Of a DNA stretch of 64,000 nucleotides, positions 51,045-60,459 are shown in pieces. How positions within the stretch are numbered: position 1 is the first letter of the stretch; every line of letters begins with the position of its first letter. Under the pieces are notes generated by a model that was not told the DNA's origin, searched no databases, and saw only the letters and a program-made list of their open reading frames with translations. A program made the translations under genes and the position numbers. Location: assembly GCF_013001025.1 (NCBI RefSeq), contig NZ_CP053023.1:186001-250000 (forward strand), written 5' to 3'. This stretch comes from Sphingobium yanoikuyae (GTDB lineage Bacteria; Pseudomonadota; Alphaproteobacteria; Sphingomonadales; Sphingomonadaceae).

Positions 51045-51310
51045 CCGCATCGCCAAAACCGCAACCTCACCGACTGGATCAACTGTCGGACCGTCGCCTG
51101 CGGCGCCGGAATGCTCCCCAGCGGGAGCAAGCGGCTTGACCTGCGCTCAAATGGCGACCGTCGTGGCTCCCGATCGTCGAAATCGGGATCGAAGGCGACG
51201 AGATCGCGCGTTTGATAGGCCAGAGGGAAATACTGGCGCTCAATTTCGCGCTCGGACGCGCCTCGGCGGATCGCCATCCCATCACCCGTCGGCGAAAAAT
51301 CTCTGTCCAT
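51041..51310 (-). CDS. Small protein of unknown function
   Basis: 89 residues on the minus strand, overlapping the end of the plus-strand neighbour by 4 bases and divergent from the primase gene. Sequence MDRDFSPTGDGMAIRRGASE then YFPLAYQTRDLVAFDPDFDD. Looks coding by composition but has no recognised family. Confidence 0.45.
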   Translation of the reverse strand: MDRDFSPTGDGMAIRRGASEREIERQYFPLAYQTRDLVAFDPDFDDREPRRSPFERRSSRLLPLGSIPAPQATVRQLIQSVRLRFWRCG

Positions 51311-51329
51311 TTTCGTCCTATATTGTTAT

Positions 51330-52205
51330 TTGGACACCATGACGCACACGCCGGAAACAGCAGCGCGTAAGATCGTCGCGGACCTGAAGGGCACATGGCA
51401 TCGCAAGCATGGCATGGTCCGGTGCCCCGCGCACGCTGACAAGACGGCTTCGCTGTCCGTCACGCCGGGCCGCAAGGCAGTCCTTTTCCATTGTTTCGCC
51501 GGCTGCACCCAGGACGAGATCATCTCGGCGCTGCGCGACCAGCGTATCAATCCGGCGATCGACGCGCCCAGCTCGGCGCCGGAAGCCCCCGCGCGCGACC
51601 TCACTCCGCTCGCCGAGGATATTTGGACCCGCGCCATGCCGATCGCCGGCACCCCGGCCCAGCTCTACGCGGACGGGCGCGGCATCGGCCACACCACGAT
51701 CGCCCGATATTCGCCAAGCGTCATGACCTATGAGCGAGGCCGCAGATTGCTCCTGCCGGCGCTGCTCGTACCGATGCACGAGGGCCGGAGATTTCGGGCG
51801 CTCCTGCGCATATTCATCGATCGCGATGGCCAGAAGGCCCGCGCCCTGGAGGAGCCCAAGCGCACGCTCGCCGACCCGCGCGGCAGTGTCGTCCAGATCG
51901 GCGCCCCGCCCGATGATACGATGAACCTGGCCGAAGGCTATGAGGACGCCGAATCCGCGATCGTGCTCAACGACCTTTCCGGCTGCGCGGCCGTGTGCGG
52001 CGTCGAACGCTATCGCGAGATCTACATTCCCGACCATGTGCGTCGCATCGTGATTTACTCGCAGCACGGAAAGGCCGCGGCCGAGGGGATCGAGCGCGGC
52101 CGGGAAAACCTCACCCGCAATGGCCGATCGGTGGTCATCGTCCCCCCTCCCCCCCGTTGCGACTGGAACGACGCCTTGATGGCGAAGCTGGCTGCCCGCG
52201 CTTGA
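51330..52205 (+). CDS. DNA primase-like protein (CHC2 zinc finger plus Toprim)
   Basis: 291 residues. A zinc-finger region CPAHADKTASLSV...FHCFAGC near residues 32-58 resembles bacterial and phage primases. A Toprim_3-type domain follows from about 190 (NLAEGYEDAESAIVLND, AVCGVERYREI, IYSQHGKAAAEGIERGRENL). The usual catalytic DxD of Toprim appears altered (YSQHGKA where YxDxDxAG is expected). It probably synthesises primers on transferred or replicating strands, or is a regulatory relative. Overlaps the next gene at TTGA. Confidence 0.8.
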   Translation: MDTMTHTPETAARKIVADLKGTWHRKHGMVRCPAHADKTASLSVTPGRKAVLFHCFAGCTQDEIISALRDQRINPAIDAPSSAPEAPARDLTPLAEDIWTRAMPIAGTPAQLYADGRGIGHTTIARYSPSVMTYERGRRLLLPALLVPMHEGRRFRALLRIFIDRDGQKARALEEPKRTLADPRGSVVQIGAPPDDTMNLAEGYEDAESAIVLNDLSGCAAVCGVERYREIYIPDHVRRIVIYSQHGKAAAEGIERGRENLTRNGRSVVIVPPPPRCDWNDALMAKLAARA

Positions 52206-52852
52206 GAGCGCGGGCGCTTCTCGGCGGCTTCGCGATACTCGTGGCCGTTATGCTTTGGCACCGGCCTTCGGCCGATCACCGTGCCCCACGGCCGAACGAT
52301 CCGACCGGCTGCGCCGCGACAGGAGCGACGCAATTTTGTGATGCCGTCGCCGGCTTCTCAAAATCGCTCCGCAGTCCGATCTTGCCCTTCAATCGCGCGA
52401 GCATCCTTCCGCCCCCCGAAGTCACCGGCGCCGTCGATCCGGCCATCAATCAGGCCAATATCGACGCCACGATTTGCCGGCCCGGATATGCGAAAGCGGC
52501 GCGGCCTCCCTATTCGATCACCGGGCCGATGAAGCGCCGCCTTATGGATCAGCAGCATCCTGGCGAAAGCATGGCTAACTATGAGCTTGACCACCTGATC
52601 CCCATTTCCATCGGCGGCGCTCCGCTCGACATGAAGGATTTGTGGCTGCAACCGCGTCTCGGGCAGGCGAACGCGGCGGACAAGAACGTCCTGGCGTATG
52701 TGCTTTGGCGGTTGGTCTGCACGCATCAGGTGCCACTCGAAACCGCGCAACAGGCAATTAGCCGGGATTGGACGAAGGCGTATCAGACCTACGCAACGCC
52801 GGAAAACATCGCGAAATACCATTTCCGTCATGATGAACAGCGAGCGGATTAG
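52202..52852 (+). CDS. Secreted or membrane-anchored HNH-like nuclease domain protein
   Basis: 216 residues from TTG 52202, which overlaps the primase stop. An N-terminal hydrophobic segment (ALLGGFAILVAVMLWH) acts as signal or anchor. The C-terminal part contains NYELDHLIPISIGGAPLDMK followed by LWLQPR, the E-x-D-H-L-x-P pattern of HNH-type nucleases. Possibly an entry or periplasmic nuclease; no inhibitor gene is seen. Confidence 0.7.
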   Translation: MRARALLGGFAILVAVMLWHRPSADHRAPRPNDPTGCAATGATQFCDAVAGFSKSLRSPILPFNRASILPPPEVTGAVDPAINQANIDATICRPGYAKAARPPYSITGPMKRRLMDQQHPGESMANYELDHLIPISIGGAPLDMKDLWLQPRLGQANAADKNVLAYVLWRLVCTHQVPLETAQQAISRDWTKAYQTYATPENIAKYHFRHDEQRAD

Positions 52853-52903
52853 CTCAATTATTTCCCGTTTTCTTCGTGTCATTTGTTGAAGGAGGAGAAG
52901 ACT

Positions 52904-53236
52904 ATGCCGAGGAACATCGCAGAATTTCGGGTTATCGGGAATGTGGGCAATAAGCGCGAGCGCGACAAGGTGACGTATGTAAGCGTCGGCGCGACCTACA
53001 ATCGCCGGGATGGTGAGGAGTGGAAGAGCGAGACGCTCTGGAATAGCGTGGTGTGCTTCTCAAATGTCGCCCAGCAGGCCGCAAATGCGGAGAAGGGAGA
53101 CCTGGTGCATGTGACGGGCCGCGTGCGCGAAAGCAGCCATGGTGAGCCCGACAATCTGCAATATCGGACGGAATTGATCGCCGATACCTTCTCGATCCTG
53201 GCAAAGTCCGACAAGCAGGATCAGGATCAGCAATAA
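52904..53236 (+). CDS. Second single-stranded DNA-binding protein (SSB paralogue)
   Basis: 110 residues from the ATG at 52904, with AAGGAGGAG upstream. OB fold: MPRNIAEFRVIGNVG, TYVSVGATYN, SETLWNSVVCFSNVAQQAAN, DLVHVTGRVRESSHGEPDNL. Clearly related to the SSB at 16740 but diverged, especially in the DNA-binding loops. Two SSB-like genes on one replicon suggests separate roles in replication and conjugation (inference). A repeated 3' element follows. Confidence 0.88.
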   Translation: MPRNIAEFRVIGNVGNKRERDKVTYVSVGATYNRRDGEEWKSETLWNSVVCFSNVAQQAANAEKGDLVHVTGRVRESSHGEPDNLQYRTELIADTFSILAKSDKQDQDQQ

Positions 53237-53243
53237 GATGCAA

Positions 53244-53340
53244 GGGCGGGGGCGGCCTTCGGCACGGCTCTATCTACGCTGCGCTCCGACCGAACCCGCA
53301 AGCGGTTTCGTCCCATCCGGGTGACGATCCTCGCCTGAAA
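53244..53340 (+). repeat. Repeated 3'-flanking element, copy 2
   Basis: GGGCGGGGGCGGCCTTCGGC, CACGGCTCTATC, CGAACCCGCAAGCGGTTTCG and GTGACGATCCTCGC in the same order as 7284-7376, again directly after a stop codon. After it, GAGATCCGCGTCGCGGATCG (53430-53449) recalls words near 7384 and 11503. Confidence 0.7.
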
Positions 53341-53397
53341 CGGACGGCAAGCCTTCGGGCTTGCCGGCTCCCTATTCCCGCCTGCCCAGAGAGTGCA

Positions 53398-53417
53398 GCG
53401 GTTCTCGAAAGCACGAA
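53398..53417 (+). other. Isolated iteron
   Basis: GCGGTTCTCGAAAGCACGAA, identical in its core to the oriV iterons 3.7 kb away, next to the Tn3 remnant. It may be a copy-control (handcuffing) site or left over from a rearranged origin. Confidence 0.75.
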
Positions 53418-53535
53418 CGAGGTGAAGCGAGATCCGCGTCGCGGATCGCGGCGCTGATGTGCGCGGCCCCAAGTTGGCGTCACCTCAAGGTTTGTGCGCC
53501 AGACAACGATTTGGCGGACATAATGAGAACACTGG

Positions 53536-56427
53536 CTATGCCACGAGTTTGAAGCGGGCCATGGGATCGTTGAGGGTGCGGAACTCGCCAGGGGAGAGCC
53601 GGTTTGCCCTTTGCCACAGATAGTCGCCGGTCAAACTGATATGCACCCAGCCCATCGGCGAGAGATGGGCAAGCAGCGCATCATCGAAGGTGCCGCCGGA
53701 TGATTGGAGATGCTGGGCGGCCCTGTCCATATAGACGGTGTTCCAGTAAGAAATCGCCGCGATCAGCAGATTGAGGCCCGATGCCCGATATTCCTGATTC
53801 TCGATCGAGCGATCGGTGAACCGCCCCTGTCGGTTGGTGTAGATCGCGGCGGCAAGGGTATGACGTGCTTCGCCTTTATTGAGGCCGGCCTGGCAGGCGC
53901 GACGCAAGTCGGGCTGTTCAAGCCAGTCGAGCGCAAATAGCGTCCGCTCGATGCGGCCGAGTTCGGCCAGCGCAAAATCCAGCCTGTTCTGGCGCTTGTA
54001 GGCGGCCAGCTTGCGCAGGATCGCGGAGGGCGCAACGGCTCCTTCCTTAATGGAGGCGACGATCCTGACGATGTCATCCCAATCGGCTTCGATCGCCGCC
54101 GTCTTGATCGTGCGGCCCATGAGGCTTTCGATGCCTTTGTAGGTCGAAGGCGCGGCGATCGAGCCGAGTTTCCGGTCGGCGATGTCGCGCAGACGGGGCA
54201 CGAACCGGAAGCCGAGAAGATGGCAAAGGGCAAAGACATGGTCCGTCGCGCCGCCGGTATCAGTGTAATGCTCATGCAGCGGTAGCGCGCCGGCGCCGAG
54301 CATCAGGCCATCCAGCACGTAGGGGGCCTCGCCGGCGGTGGCCGACATGATCCGCGATCCGAACGAGGCAAAATGATCGGACAGGTGGGAGTAGATCTTC
54401 AGGCCCGGCTCGCTGCCATATTTCGCATTGATGTCGGCCGCCGCCGATCGGTTGCGGCCCGAGCGGAAGAACTGCCCATCGGAGGATGAACTAGTGCCGG
54501 CTCCCCAATGGCGCGTGAAAGGAAGATCATGGTGCGCGGCAACGATCATCCCCAACGCGGCCTGATAGTTTTCGGGCGACAAATACCAGTTGTGGGTCCA
54601 GGCAAGCTGGGCGTAGCTCACCCCGTCGCTGGCGTTGGCCATGCGCTCTAGACCCAGATTCGATCCATCAGCGAGAATGGCGGCGAGGATCGCGTGCGGG
54701 TTGTCATGCTCCTTGCCGGACCGAAGATCGCGAAATGCGCTCAGGAACCCGGTGCGCTCGGCCACCTCGACCAGGAGTTCGGTGATCCGCACGCGCGGAA
54801 GCAAGGCGTCGAGCCTGCGATCGAGAGCCTCCGCCTCGGGTGGAGTGATCGCCGGCATGGGTTGCAGCTTGAGCCGGTCGCGTTCGAGCGCCACGCCCGC
54901 GAGCCTGTTCGCCTTGAGTTGCTTGGCGAAACGGCGCAGCCGCCAGTCGAGCGTCCTTGCCCGCTCCTCCAGATAGGCGGCCGCATCGGTCTGGAATGGC
55001 AGGCTGTCGGCCACCTTATCGGCATCGCGTCGACTCAGCAAATAGGTGTCGAAGCGGCGATAATTGCGGGTTCCTTCGACCCATATGTCGCCGGCGCGCA
55101 ACCGATCGCGCAGCGTGGCCATGATGGCCGTCTCGTATCGCCGGCGATCGACCTGGCCACCTTCGGTGATGAGGCGCTTCCACTGCCGGTTGGCGAATGG
55201 GAGCGGAACGCCCTCGGGCAGGCTGCGGGCCTTGCGGGCATTGGTATCGCGGATGACCTCGATGGCCTTGACCAGTTGCGATCCGCTCCCCGATGCCTTG
55301 AACGTGAATGTATCGAGGAAAGCCGGGCTGAACCGCCGCAGCGTCGCATAGCGACCAGTCGCCGCGACAAGCGCATCTTCGCCCGCCAGCTCGGCCAGCG
55401 CATCGACCTGCGATTTGGCTGCGACCAGTCTGTGCCAGCCTACCGCTTCGTCGATCAGTTCGAGCGGATTACCGCCATGTTCGACCGCCTCTCCCAGCGC
55501 GGCGATCGTCGCGCCGAACAGCCGCATAAGTTCGCCGACCGAGCGGATGCTGTCCTGATAGCGCCTTTCCCGCCCGCGCCGCGCCCGTGTGAACAGGCTT
55601 CCGACAAGCCTGTCGAACATCTGGATCGCACCATCGGCGAGCCTGGCATCGAGGTCGATGACCGCCGCGATCAGCGTCGCGCGGCGCCTGTTAAGGCTAT
55701 AATCGGAGAGCAGGAACGCCGGCGCAACGCCACCTTCGCGCATGAACTGCGCGAACCGGAAGTCGGGGATTTTCGCGCCGATCGCCGGGTCGATGCCGAT
55801 TCCGCGCACATAGCGTAGCCGTTCCAGCAGCCCGTTGATGTTCGCCGTGGTGGGCGCTTCCTCGAAATTGCGCAGCCAGGCCAGCGGCGTCATGCCGAAG
55901 TCGCTGTTGTTGACGATCAGATCATCGATCCGCGCCAGTTCGGCATGACCCAGGCTTTCGACAATGAGCGCCGCCGCGGCTTTGCGGGCGCGTGCCCTGC
56001 CGGCGAGGCCCGCACGTTCGAGCGTGTCTGCCGATGGAAGAATGAAGCGTTCCTGCTTCAGCCCCTCCATCAATGCGCGGACAATAGGTTCGCCCCGATC
56101 GGTCCGCTCCGCAGCTCTTGCGGCGAGATCGAGCGCGAGCGGTATATCCCCTCGCCGAAAAGGGTGTAGCCCCAGATGCCGTGCCGCAAGGTCGGCATGA
56201 TCGTTACGTGTTTGCGCGCGCTGGCCATAGTCGGCGAACGCATCAACATCGACGAAGAGCTGGGCGGCGAGATAGTGAAGGACCGCATCGGGGACGTCGA
56301 CGTCGGGCTGCAAACCGAAGCCGGGATGCCGCATAAGCGCGATCTGCGTTGCCAGACCGAGGCGGTTGGCAGGGCGATAGCGGCGACCGACCAGTTCGAG
56401 ATCCTCGGCGGCAAGGGTATAGTGGCC
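53536..56427 (-). pseudogene. tnpA: Tn3-family transposase, 5'-truncated by IS6100
   Basis: About 960 residues of a Tn3-type DDE transposase: HYTLAAEDLELVGRRYRPAN, DVPDAVLHYLAAQL, then the DDE_Tnp_Tn3 domain (DGSNLGLERMANAS, DGQFFRSGR, ATDHVFALCHLLGFRFVPRL, NTVYMDRA). The first 20-30 residues and the start codon are gone: the open frame runs into IS6100 at 56428. No resolvase gene lies beside it and I could not name a 38-base terminal repeat downstream. Probably non-functional. Confidence 0.88.
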
Positions 56428-57307
56428 GGCTCTGTTGCAAAAATCGTGAAGCTTGAGCATGCTTGGCGGAGATTGGACGGACGGAACGATGACGGATTTC
56501 AAGTGGCGCCATTTCCAGGGTGATGTGATCCTGTGGGCGGTGCGCTGGTATTGTCGCTATCCGATCAGCTATCGCGACCTTGAGGAAATGCTGGCGGAAC
56601 GCGGCATTTCGGTCGACCATACGACGATCTATCGCTGGGTCCAGTGCTACGCCCCGGAGATGGAGAAGCGGCTGCGCTGGTTCTGGCGGCGTGGCTTTGA
56701 TCCGAGCTGGCGCCTGGATGAAACCTACGTCAAGGTGCGGGGCAAGTGGACCTACCTGTACCGGGCAGTCGACAAGCGGGGCGACACGATCGATTTCTAC
56801 CTGTCGCCGACCCGCAGCGCCAAGGCAGCGAAGCGGTTCCTGGGCAAGGCCCTGCGAGGCCTGAAGCACTGGGAAAAGCCTGCCACGCTCAATACCGACA
56901 AAGCGCCGAGCTATGGTGCAGCGATCACCGAATTGAAGCGCGAAGGAAAGCTGGACCGGGAGACGGCCCACCGGCAGGTGAAGTATCTCAATAACGTGAT
57001 CGAGGCCGATCACGGAAAGCTCAAGATACTGATCAAGCCGGTGCGCGGTTTCAAATCGATCCCCACGGCCTATGCCACGATCAAGGGATTCGAAGTCATG
57101 CGAGCCCTGCGCAAAGGACAGGCTCGCCCCTGGTGCCTGCAGCCCGGCATCAGGGGCGAGGTGCGCCTTGTGGAGAGAGCTTTTGGCATTGGGCCCTCGG
57201 CGCTGACGGAGGCCATGGGCATGCTCAACCACCATTTCGCAGCAGCCGCCTGATCGGCGCAGAGCGACAGCCTACCTCTGACTGCCGCCAATCTTTGCAA
57301 CAGAGCC
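56428..57307 (+). mobile_element. IS6100 (IS6 family), complete, 880 bp
   Basis: Ends GGCTCTGTTGCAAA (56428) and its inverted copy TTTGCAACAGAGCC (ending 57307) enclose exactly 880 bases, the known IS6100 length. The 8 bases flanking it differ (TAGTGGCC and TCGAAAAT), so there is no target duplication. It therefore sits at a recombination or deletion junction between a Tn3 gene and an IS3 fragment. Confidence 0.95.
56489..57253 (+). CDS. tnp6100: IS6100 transposase (DDE, IS6 family)
   Basis: 254 residues from the ATG at 56489 (an upstream in-frame ATG at 56453 is sometimes used). The DDE domain contains WRLDETYVKVRGKWTYLYRA, LNTDKAPSYG and NNVIEADHGKLK, preceded by an HTH (ISYRDLEEMLAERGISVDHT). 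Intact, so able to drive further IS6-type cointegrate formation and deletions. Confidence 0.96.
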   Translation: MTDFKWRHFQGDVILWAVRWYCRYPISYRDLEEMLAERGISVDHTTIYRWVQCYAPEMEKRLRWFWRRGFDPSWRLDETYVKVRGKWTYLYRAVDKRGDTIDFYLSPTRSAKAAKRFLGKALRGLKHWEKPATLNTDKAPSYGAAITELKREGKLDRETAHRQVKYLNNVIEADHGKLKILIKPVRGFKSIPTAYATIKGFEVMRALRKGQARPWCLQPGIRGEVRLVERAFGIGPSALTEAMGMLNHHFAAAA

Positions 57308-57519
57308 TCGAAAATTACTTCCTGCCAGGTGATCTCGAGGCTCAGATCGAGGCCTTTGTCGAGCACTATAATCACCAGCGCTACCACGAGAGCCTGAACA
57401 ACGTGACGCCCGCCGACGCCTACTTCGGCAGGGCCGCAGCCATCATCAAACAGCGTGAAAGGATCAAGCGGCAGACCATCGAGCATCGGCGCTTGCAACA
57501 CCGCAAGCTCGCCGCGTAA
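57308..57519 (+). pseudogene. 3' fragment of an IS3-family transposase (OrfB)
   Basis: About 70 C-terminal residues of an integrase-type transposase: ENYFLPGDLEAQIEAFVEHY, NHQRYHESLNNVTPADAYFG, then a basic tail. It begins exactly at the IS6100 end. The IS3 right terminus probably lies between 57540 and 57595, where the LysR fragment begins. Confidence 0.82.
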
Positions 57520-57584
57520 CATCAACCCCCAGACGAGGCCCGCACTCCGCTAATTTACGCCGCAATCCGTGCCGAATGTTCTGA

Positions 57585-57923
57585 CGACGGACAGAATGCA
57601 TCGCAGGTACAGCGGGCGCCTGGCATTTTAAGGTTCACGATCAGAAAATCACCCATCGCCCGAAGGGACGTTTCGGGTGCAATAGCGGGCATGCGGTCAT
57701 GGAGGCCTGCGTTTCAGGTCTCGGTGACTGTCAGCTTCCCGATTTCTACGTCATGCCTTTTCTACAGCACGGTATGGTAGAGCTGTTGCTGGAATATGCT
57801 CAGCCCGATGACGAACCGATCTGGGCTGTTTATCCACAGCGCCGACATCTTTTGCCGAAGGTTCAGCAGGTAGTCGATTGCCTTGTTCAGGAACTCGGTC
57901 CTGCGATGAATAGCCGAAAGTGA
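57585..57923 (+). pseudogene. 3' fragment of a LysR-family regulator
   Basis: About 110 C-terminal residues of a LysR effector domain: GAWHFKVHDQK, CNSGHAVMEACVSGLGDCQL, PDFYVMPFLQHGMVELL, DDEPIWAVYPQRRHLLPKVQ. The HTH half is absent, cut off at the IS3 end. It faces the cat operon but cannot regulate it in this form. Confidence 0.8.
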
Positions 57924-58353
57924 CAGCAAGATGCTTGGGGATGGGCGCCTTGCTAACTGCGATTAATCACTGCCGCATGTAACCTGTGATCAACTTAACG
58001 AACTCAGTGTCACATGCCCAGCTTTACTTTGAACTAAGCATAGGGGAGTTAATGAAGTGCCGGATTGCACCCCAATGTTCCTGCCGGTTAGAATATACAC
58101 TTTCTGTCCCCGATAGAAATGACATCCTTTTGAGGACAGCAGGGTTGCGTGGAACCTTCGGGATAGCGCAATGCAGACCCTGCTGATGGCGTGACGTTTG
58201 AGTTGGCGCCGTCGAGCCGGCGTCCATTGATCTTCGCGGGAGCATCCGGCATCGGATAGCCTGGGGCGCGCGGGCTGATCCTGGCGGGCAGGGGCATAGG
58301 TGTTCCGCTGCCGGTGATGCGGCGCATTCGCCTGGATCTGCTTTGCCGCCCAC
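57924..58353. other. Non-coding interval between the mobile-element scar and pcaD
   Basis: 430 bases. The first half is A/T-richer than the neighbours, the second half GC-rich. Open frames exist on both strands but none shows a motif or ribosome site I trust. Likely the remains of genes disrupted during the rearrangement plus the 3' end of the cat transcript. Confidence 0.4.
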
Positions 58354-59169
58354 CTACAATGAATCGATGCCGACGACAGTTTCAGCCCGCAGAAAGTCCG
58401 ACACCTGCGTACCGAATTCGGCGGGGCGCTCCACATTGGCGAGATGCGCTGTGTTCAGCATGGCGAGCCGGCAGCGGGGGATCGTGGCGGCCAATGCTTC
58501 GCTATGCGGTGGCGGCGTGGCTGGATCTTGGCTACCACCAATGATGAGGGTTTCATTCCGGATCAGCGCGATAGTGGAACGCATGTCCATGTCCCGTATG
58601 GCGGCGCAACAGCCAGCATAGCCCTGGCTATCGGTCGATTGGAGCATCGCGACTATCGGCGCGATGGCGTCGGGTGAGCTTGCCACGAAGTCGGCGGTGA
58701 ACCATCGCTCAAGCGACGCCGAGGTGAGGGGCGCCATGCCGCTTTCGCGCACCAGGGCGATCCGGGCGTCCCATGCCGAAGGCGGCCCCATGAAACTTGA
58801 GGTGTTGGCCAGAACCAGCCGGCGGACCCGATGTCCTTCGCGGATGCCCAGCCATTGGCCGGTCATGCCGCCAAGCGAAAGGCCGCAAAAATCAATCGTT
58901 TCTATCTCCAGCTGGTCGAGAAGTTCGATGACGTCTCGACCCAGCCGATCGAGCGAATAGCCGCCGACGGGCGCATCCGACGCGCCGTGGCCGCGCTGAT
59001 CATAGCGCAGCATTCTGAAATGGGCGCTCCAGGCGGCAAGCTGCGGTTCCCACATCTGCATGTCAGTGCCCAGGGAGTTGGACAGCAGCAGGATCGGGGC
59101 ACCTTCTTTACCATCGAACCGATAGGCGATGCGGCAGCCGTCTCCCGTAATAATGAACTGCTTTTCCAT
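58354..59169 (-). CDS. pcaD: 3-oxoadipate enol-lactonase
   Basis: 271 residues, alpha/beta hydrolase. Nucleophile Ser98 in CGLSLGG, LLLSNSLGTDMQMWEPQLAA (oxyanion region), RYDQRGHGASD, and acid/base blocks GSQDPATPP and NTAHLANVERPAEF. It hydrolyses 3-oxoadipate enol-lactone to 3-oxoadipate, the common end of the catechol and protocatechuate branches. Last gene of catB-catC-catA-pcaD, separated from catA by a hairpin-containing 82-base gap. Confidence 0.95.
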   Translation of the reverse strand: MEKQFIITGDGCRIAYRFDGKEGAPILLLSNSLGTDMQMWEPQLAAWSAHFRMLRYDQRGHGASDAPVGGYSLDRLGRDVIELLDQLEIETIDFCGLSLGGMTGQWLGIREGHRVRRLVLANTSSFMGPPSAWDARIALVRESGMAPLTSASLERWFTADFVASSPDAIAPIVAMLQSTDSQGYAGCCAAIRDMDMRSTIALIRNETLIIGGSQDPATPPPHSEALAATIPRCRLAMLNTAHLANVERPAEFGTQVSDFLRAETVVGIDSL

Positions 59170-59202
59170 CGCCTTCGCCCTATCAATTCCGTTCGTGCTT
59201 AA

Positions 59203-59232
59203 CCGCCCCTCCCCACAGATGGGGAAGGGCGG
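59203..59232. terminator. Hairpin between catA and pcaD
   Basis: CCGCCCCTCCCC (59203-59214) pairs with GGGGAAGGGCGG (59221-59232), one mismatch, 6-base loop. On the plus strand it is followed by CTTTTGTT; on the minus strand, the direction of the cat operon, the tail is weak. It may reduce read-through into pcaD or stabilise the catA end. Confidence 0.6.
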
Positions 59233-59251
59233 CTTTTGTTAAGGTCGCTTG

Positions 59252-60142
59252 TCAGACGGCCAAGCGGCTGCGAGCGGAGAAGCTTTCATCCGTTGCCTCA
59301 GCAGACTTCTGCAACTGGAAGTCGAACGCGATATGGACGGTGTCGCCCTGACGGTTCGGGACTGGCAGCAGACCTTCGCGGGTGCCGAACGCAAAGTCGT
59401 CGGCTGCGAACGGATCGTCACCGAAATTGATCTGCGTCGTCAGCGTGCGATAGCCCGGCGCTTCTACGAAGAAATGCACGTGGGCAGGACGGTTGCCGTG
59501 ACGGCCGACGGCTTTCATCAGCTGATCGGTCGCGCCGCCGGGGGGCACGCTGTAGCCATTGGGCATCTTCGAATGGAAGGAATAGCGCCCGTCCTTGCCG
59601 AGCTTGATCCGGCGGCGGTTATTGAACGGCGTCTGCTCGCGCGTGGGGTCGAAATGCGAATACCAACCCATCGAATTGGCGTGCCAGACATGCAGAATGG
59701 CATCGGTGACGGGCTCACCATTCGGGCCGGTGACGGTGCCGGACATGTACAGCGTGCCGGTATCGTCCGCGTCGTCGGAAAGGTTGACGTCACCTTCGAC
59801 CAGCGGCGCGCCCGCGACATAGAGCGGCCCTTCAATGGTGCGCGGCGTGCCGCCCGACAGCCCGGCTTCCGCGTCCTTGGCATCCATGTAGAGGTCAAGG
59901 AAATGTTCCAGGCCAACGCCCGGCACGATCAGGCCGAATTCACCGGCGCCCTTCTGGAAAAAGTCTATCGCTTTCCAGAATTCGCTTTCGTTGATGTCAT
60001 GCTTGACGATGACCGTCATCACCGCTTCGACGAGGTCGCGGGTAATGGCCTTGAGCCGACGGTCGCCGCCCTCCACATCGACGCCGCTGGCGCGGTCGAG
60101 AAGAGTTTGGACGGGTTGAGTCTTCACAAAATCAGTATTCAT
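59252..60142 (-). CDS. catA: Catechol 1,2-dioxygenase
   Basis: 296 residues from the ATG at 60142, with AGGAGAG upstream. Intradiol dioxygenase with an N-terminal helical dimerisation domain. Fe(III) ligands are visible: Tyr161 (NSMGWY), Tyr197 (MPNGYSVP), His221 and His223 (RPAHVHFF). EGPLYVAGAP and ILHVWHANSMGW are conserved. It cleaves catechol to cis,cis-muconate. It lies 25 bases after catC in the operon. Confidence 0.96.
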   Translation of the reverse strand: MNTDFVKTQPVQTLLDRASGVDVEGGDRRLKAITRDLVEAVMTVIVKHDINESEFWKAIDFFQKGAGEFGLIVPGVGLEHFLDLYMDAKDAEAGLSGGTPRTIEGPLYVAGAPLVEGDVNLSDDADDTGTLYMSGTVTGPNGEPVTDAILHVWHANSMGWYSHFDPTREQTPFNNRRRIKLGKDGRYSFHSKMPNGYSVPPGGATDQLMKAVGRHGNRPAHVHFFVEAPGYRTLTTQINFGDDPFAADDFAFGTREGLLPVPNRQGDTVHIAFDFQLQKSAEATDESFSARSRLAV

Positions 60143-60167
60143 CTGATCTCTCCTGGGAATATGATTC

Positions 60168-60458
60168 TTAGCGATCGTCTTCATGAATCGACGAAGGATG
60201 TCGGCACAGCGGCGCCACGCGGATATCCATGAACGGAAACAGAGGCAAAGTCATCAGCAGATCGTGAAGTTCTGCATTGCTTTCGACATCGAAGATACTG
60301 ACATTGGCATATTGCCCGGCAACGCGCCAGATGTGCCGCCACTTACCGGCACGCTGAAGCTCCTGAGAAAGCGCCTTTTCAGCCGCCTTCAGTTCGTCAA
60401 GCCGCGCCGGATCGTAATCCAGCGGAATATTGACATCCATTTCAACCTTGAAAAGCAT
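60168..60458 (-). CDS. catC: Muconolactone delta-isomerase
   Basis: 96 residues from the ATG at 60458 (MLFKVEMDVNIPLDYDPARL), one base after the catB stop. Family blocks EKALSQELQRAGKWRHIWRV, SIFDVESNAELHDLLMTLPL and PFMDIRVAPL are present. Full length. It converts muconolactone to 3-oxoadipate enol-lactone. Confidence 0.96.
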   Translation of the reverse strand: MLFKVEMDVNIPLDYDPARLDELKAAEKALSQELQRAGKWRHIWRVAGQYANVSIFDVESNAELHDLLMTLPLFPFMDIRVAPLCRHPSSIHEDDR

Positions 60459-60459
60459 T

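Noticed and set aside
56420..57315. An 8-base target duplication around IS6100
   Set aside because: Flanks TAGTGGCC and TCGAAAAT differ, so none exists.
57990..58436. Minus-strand open frames between the LysR fragment and pcaD as genes
   Set aside because: No ribosome site, no recognisable domain, and composition changes within the frame; likely chance or debris.
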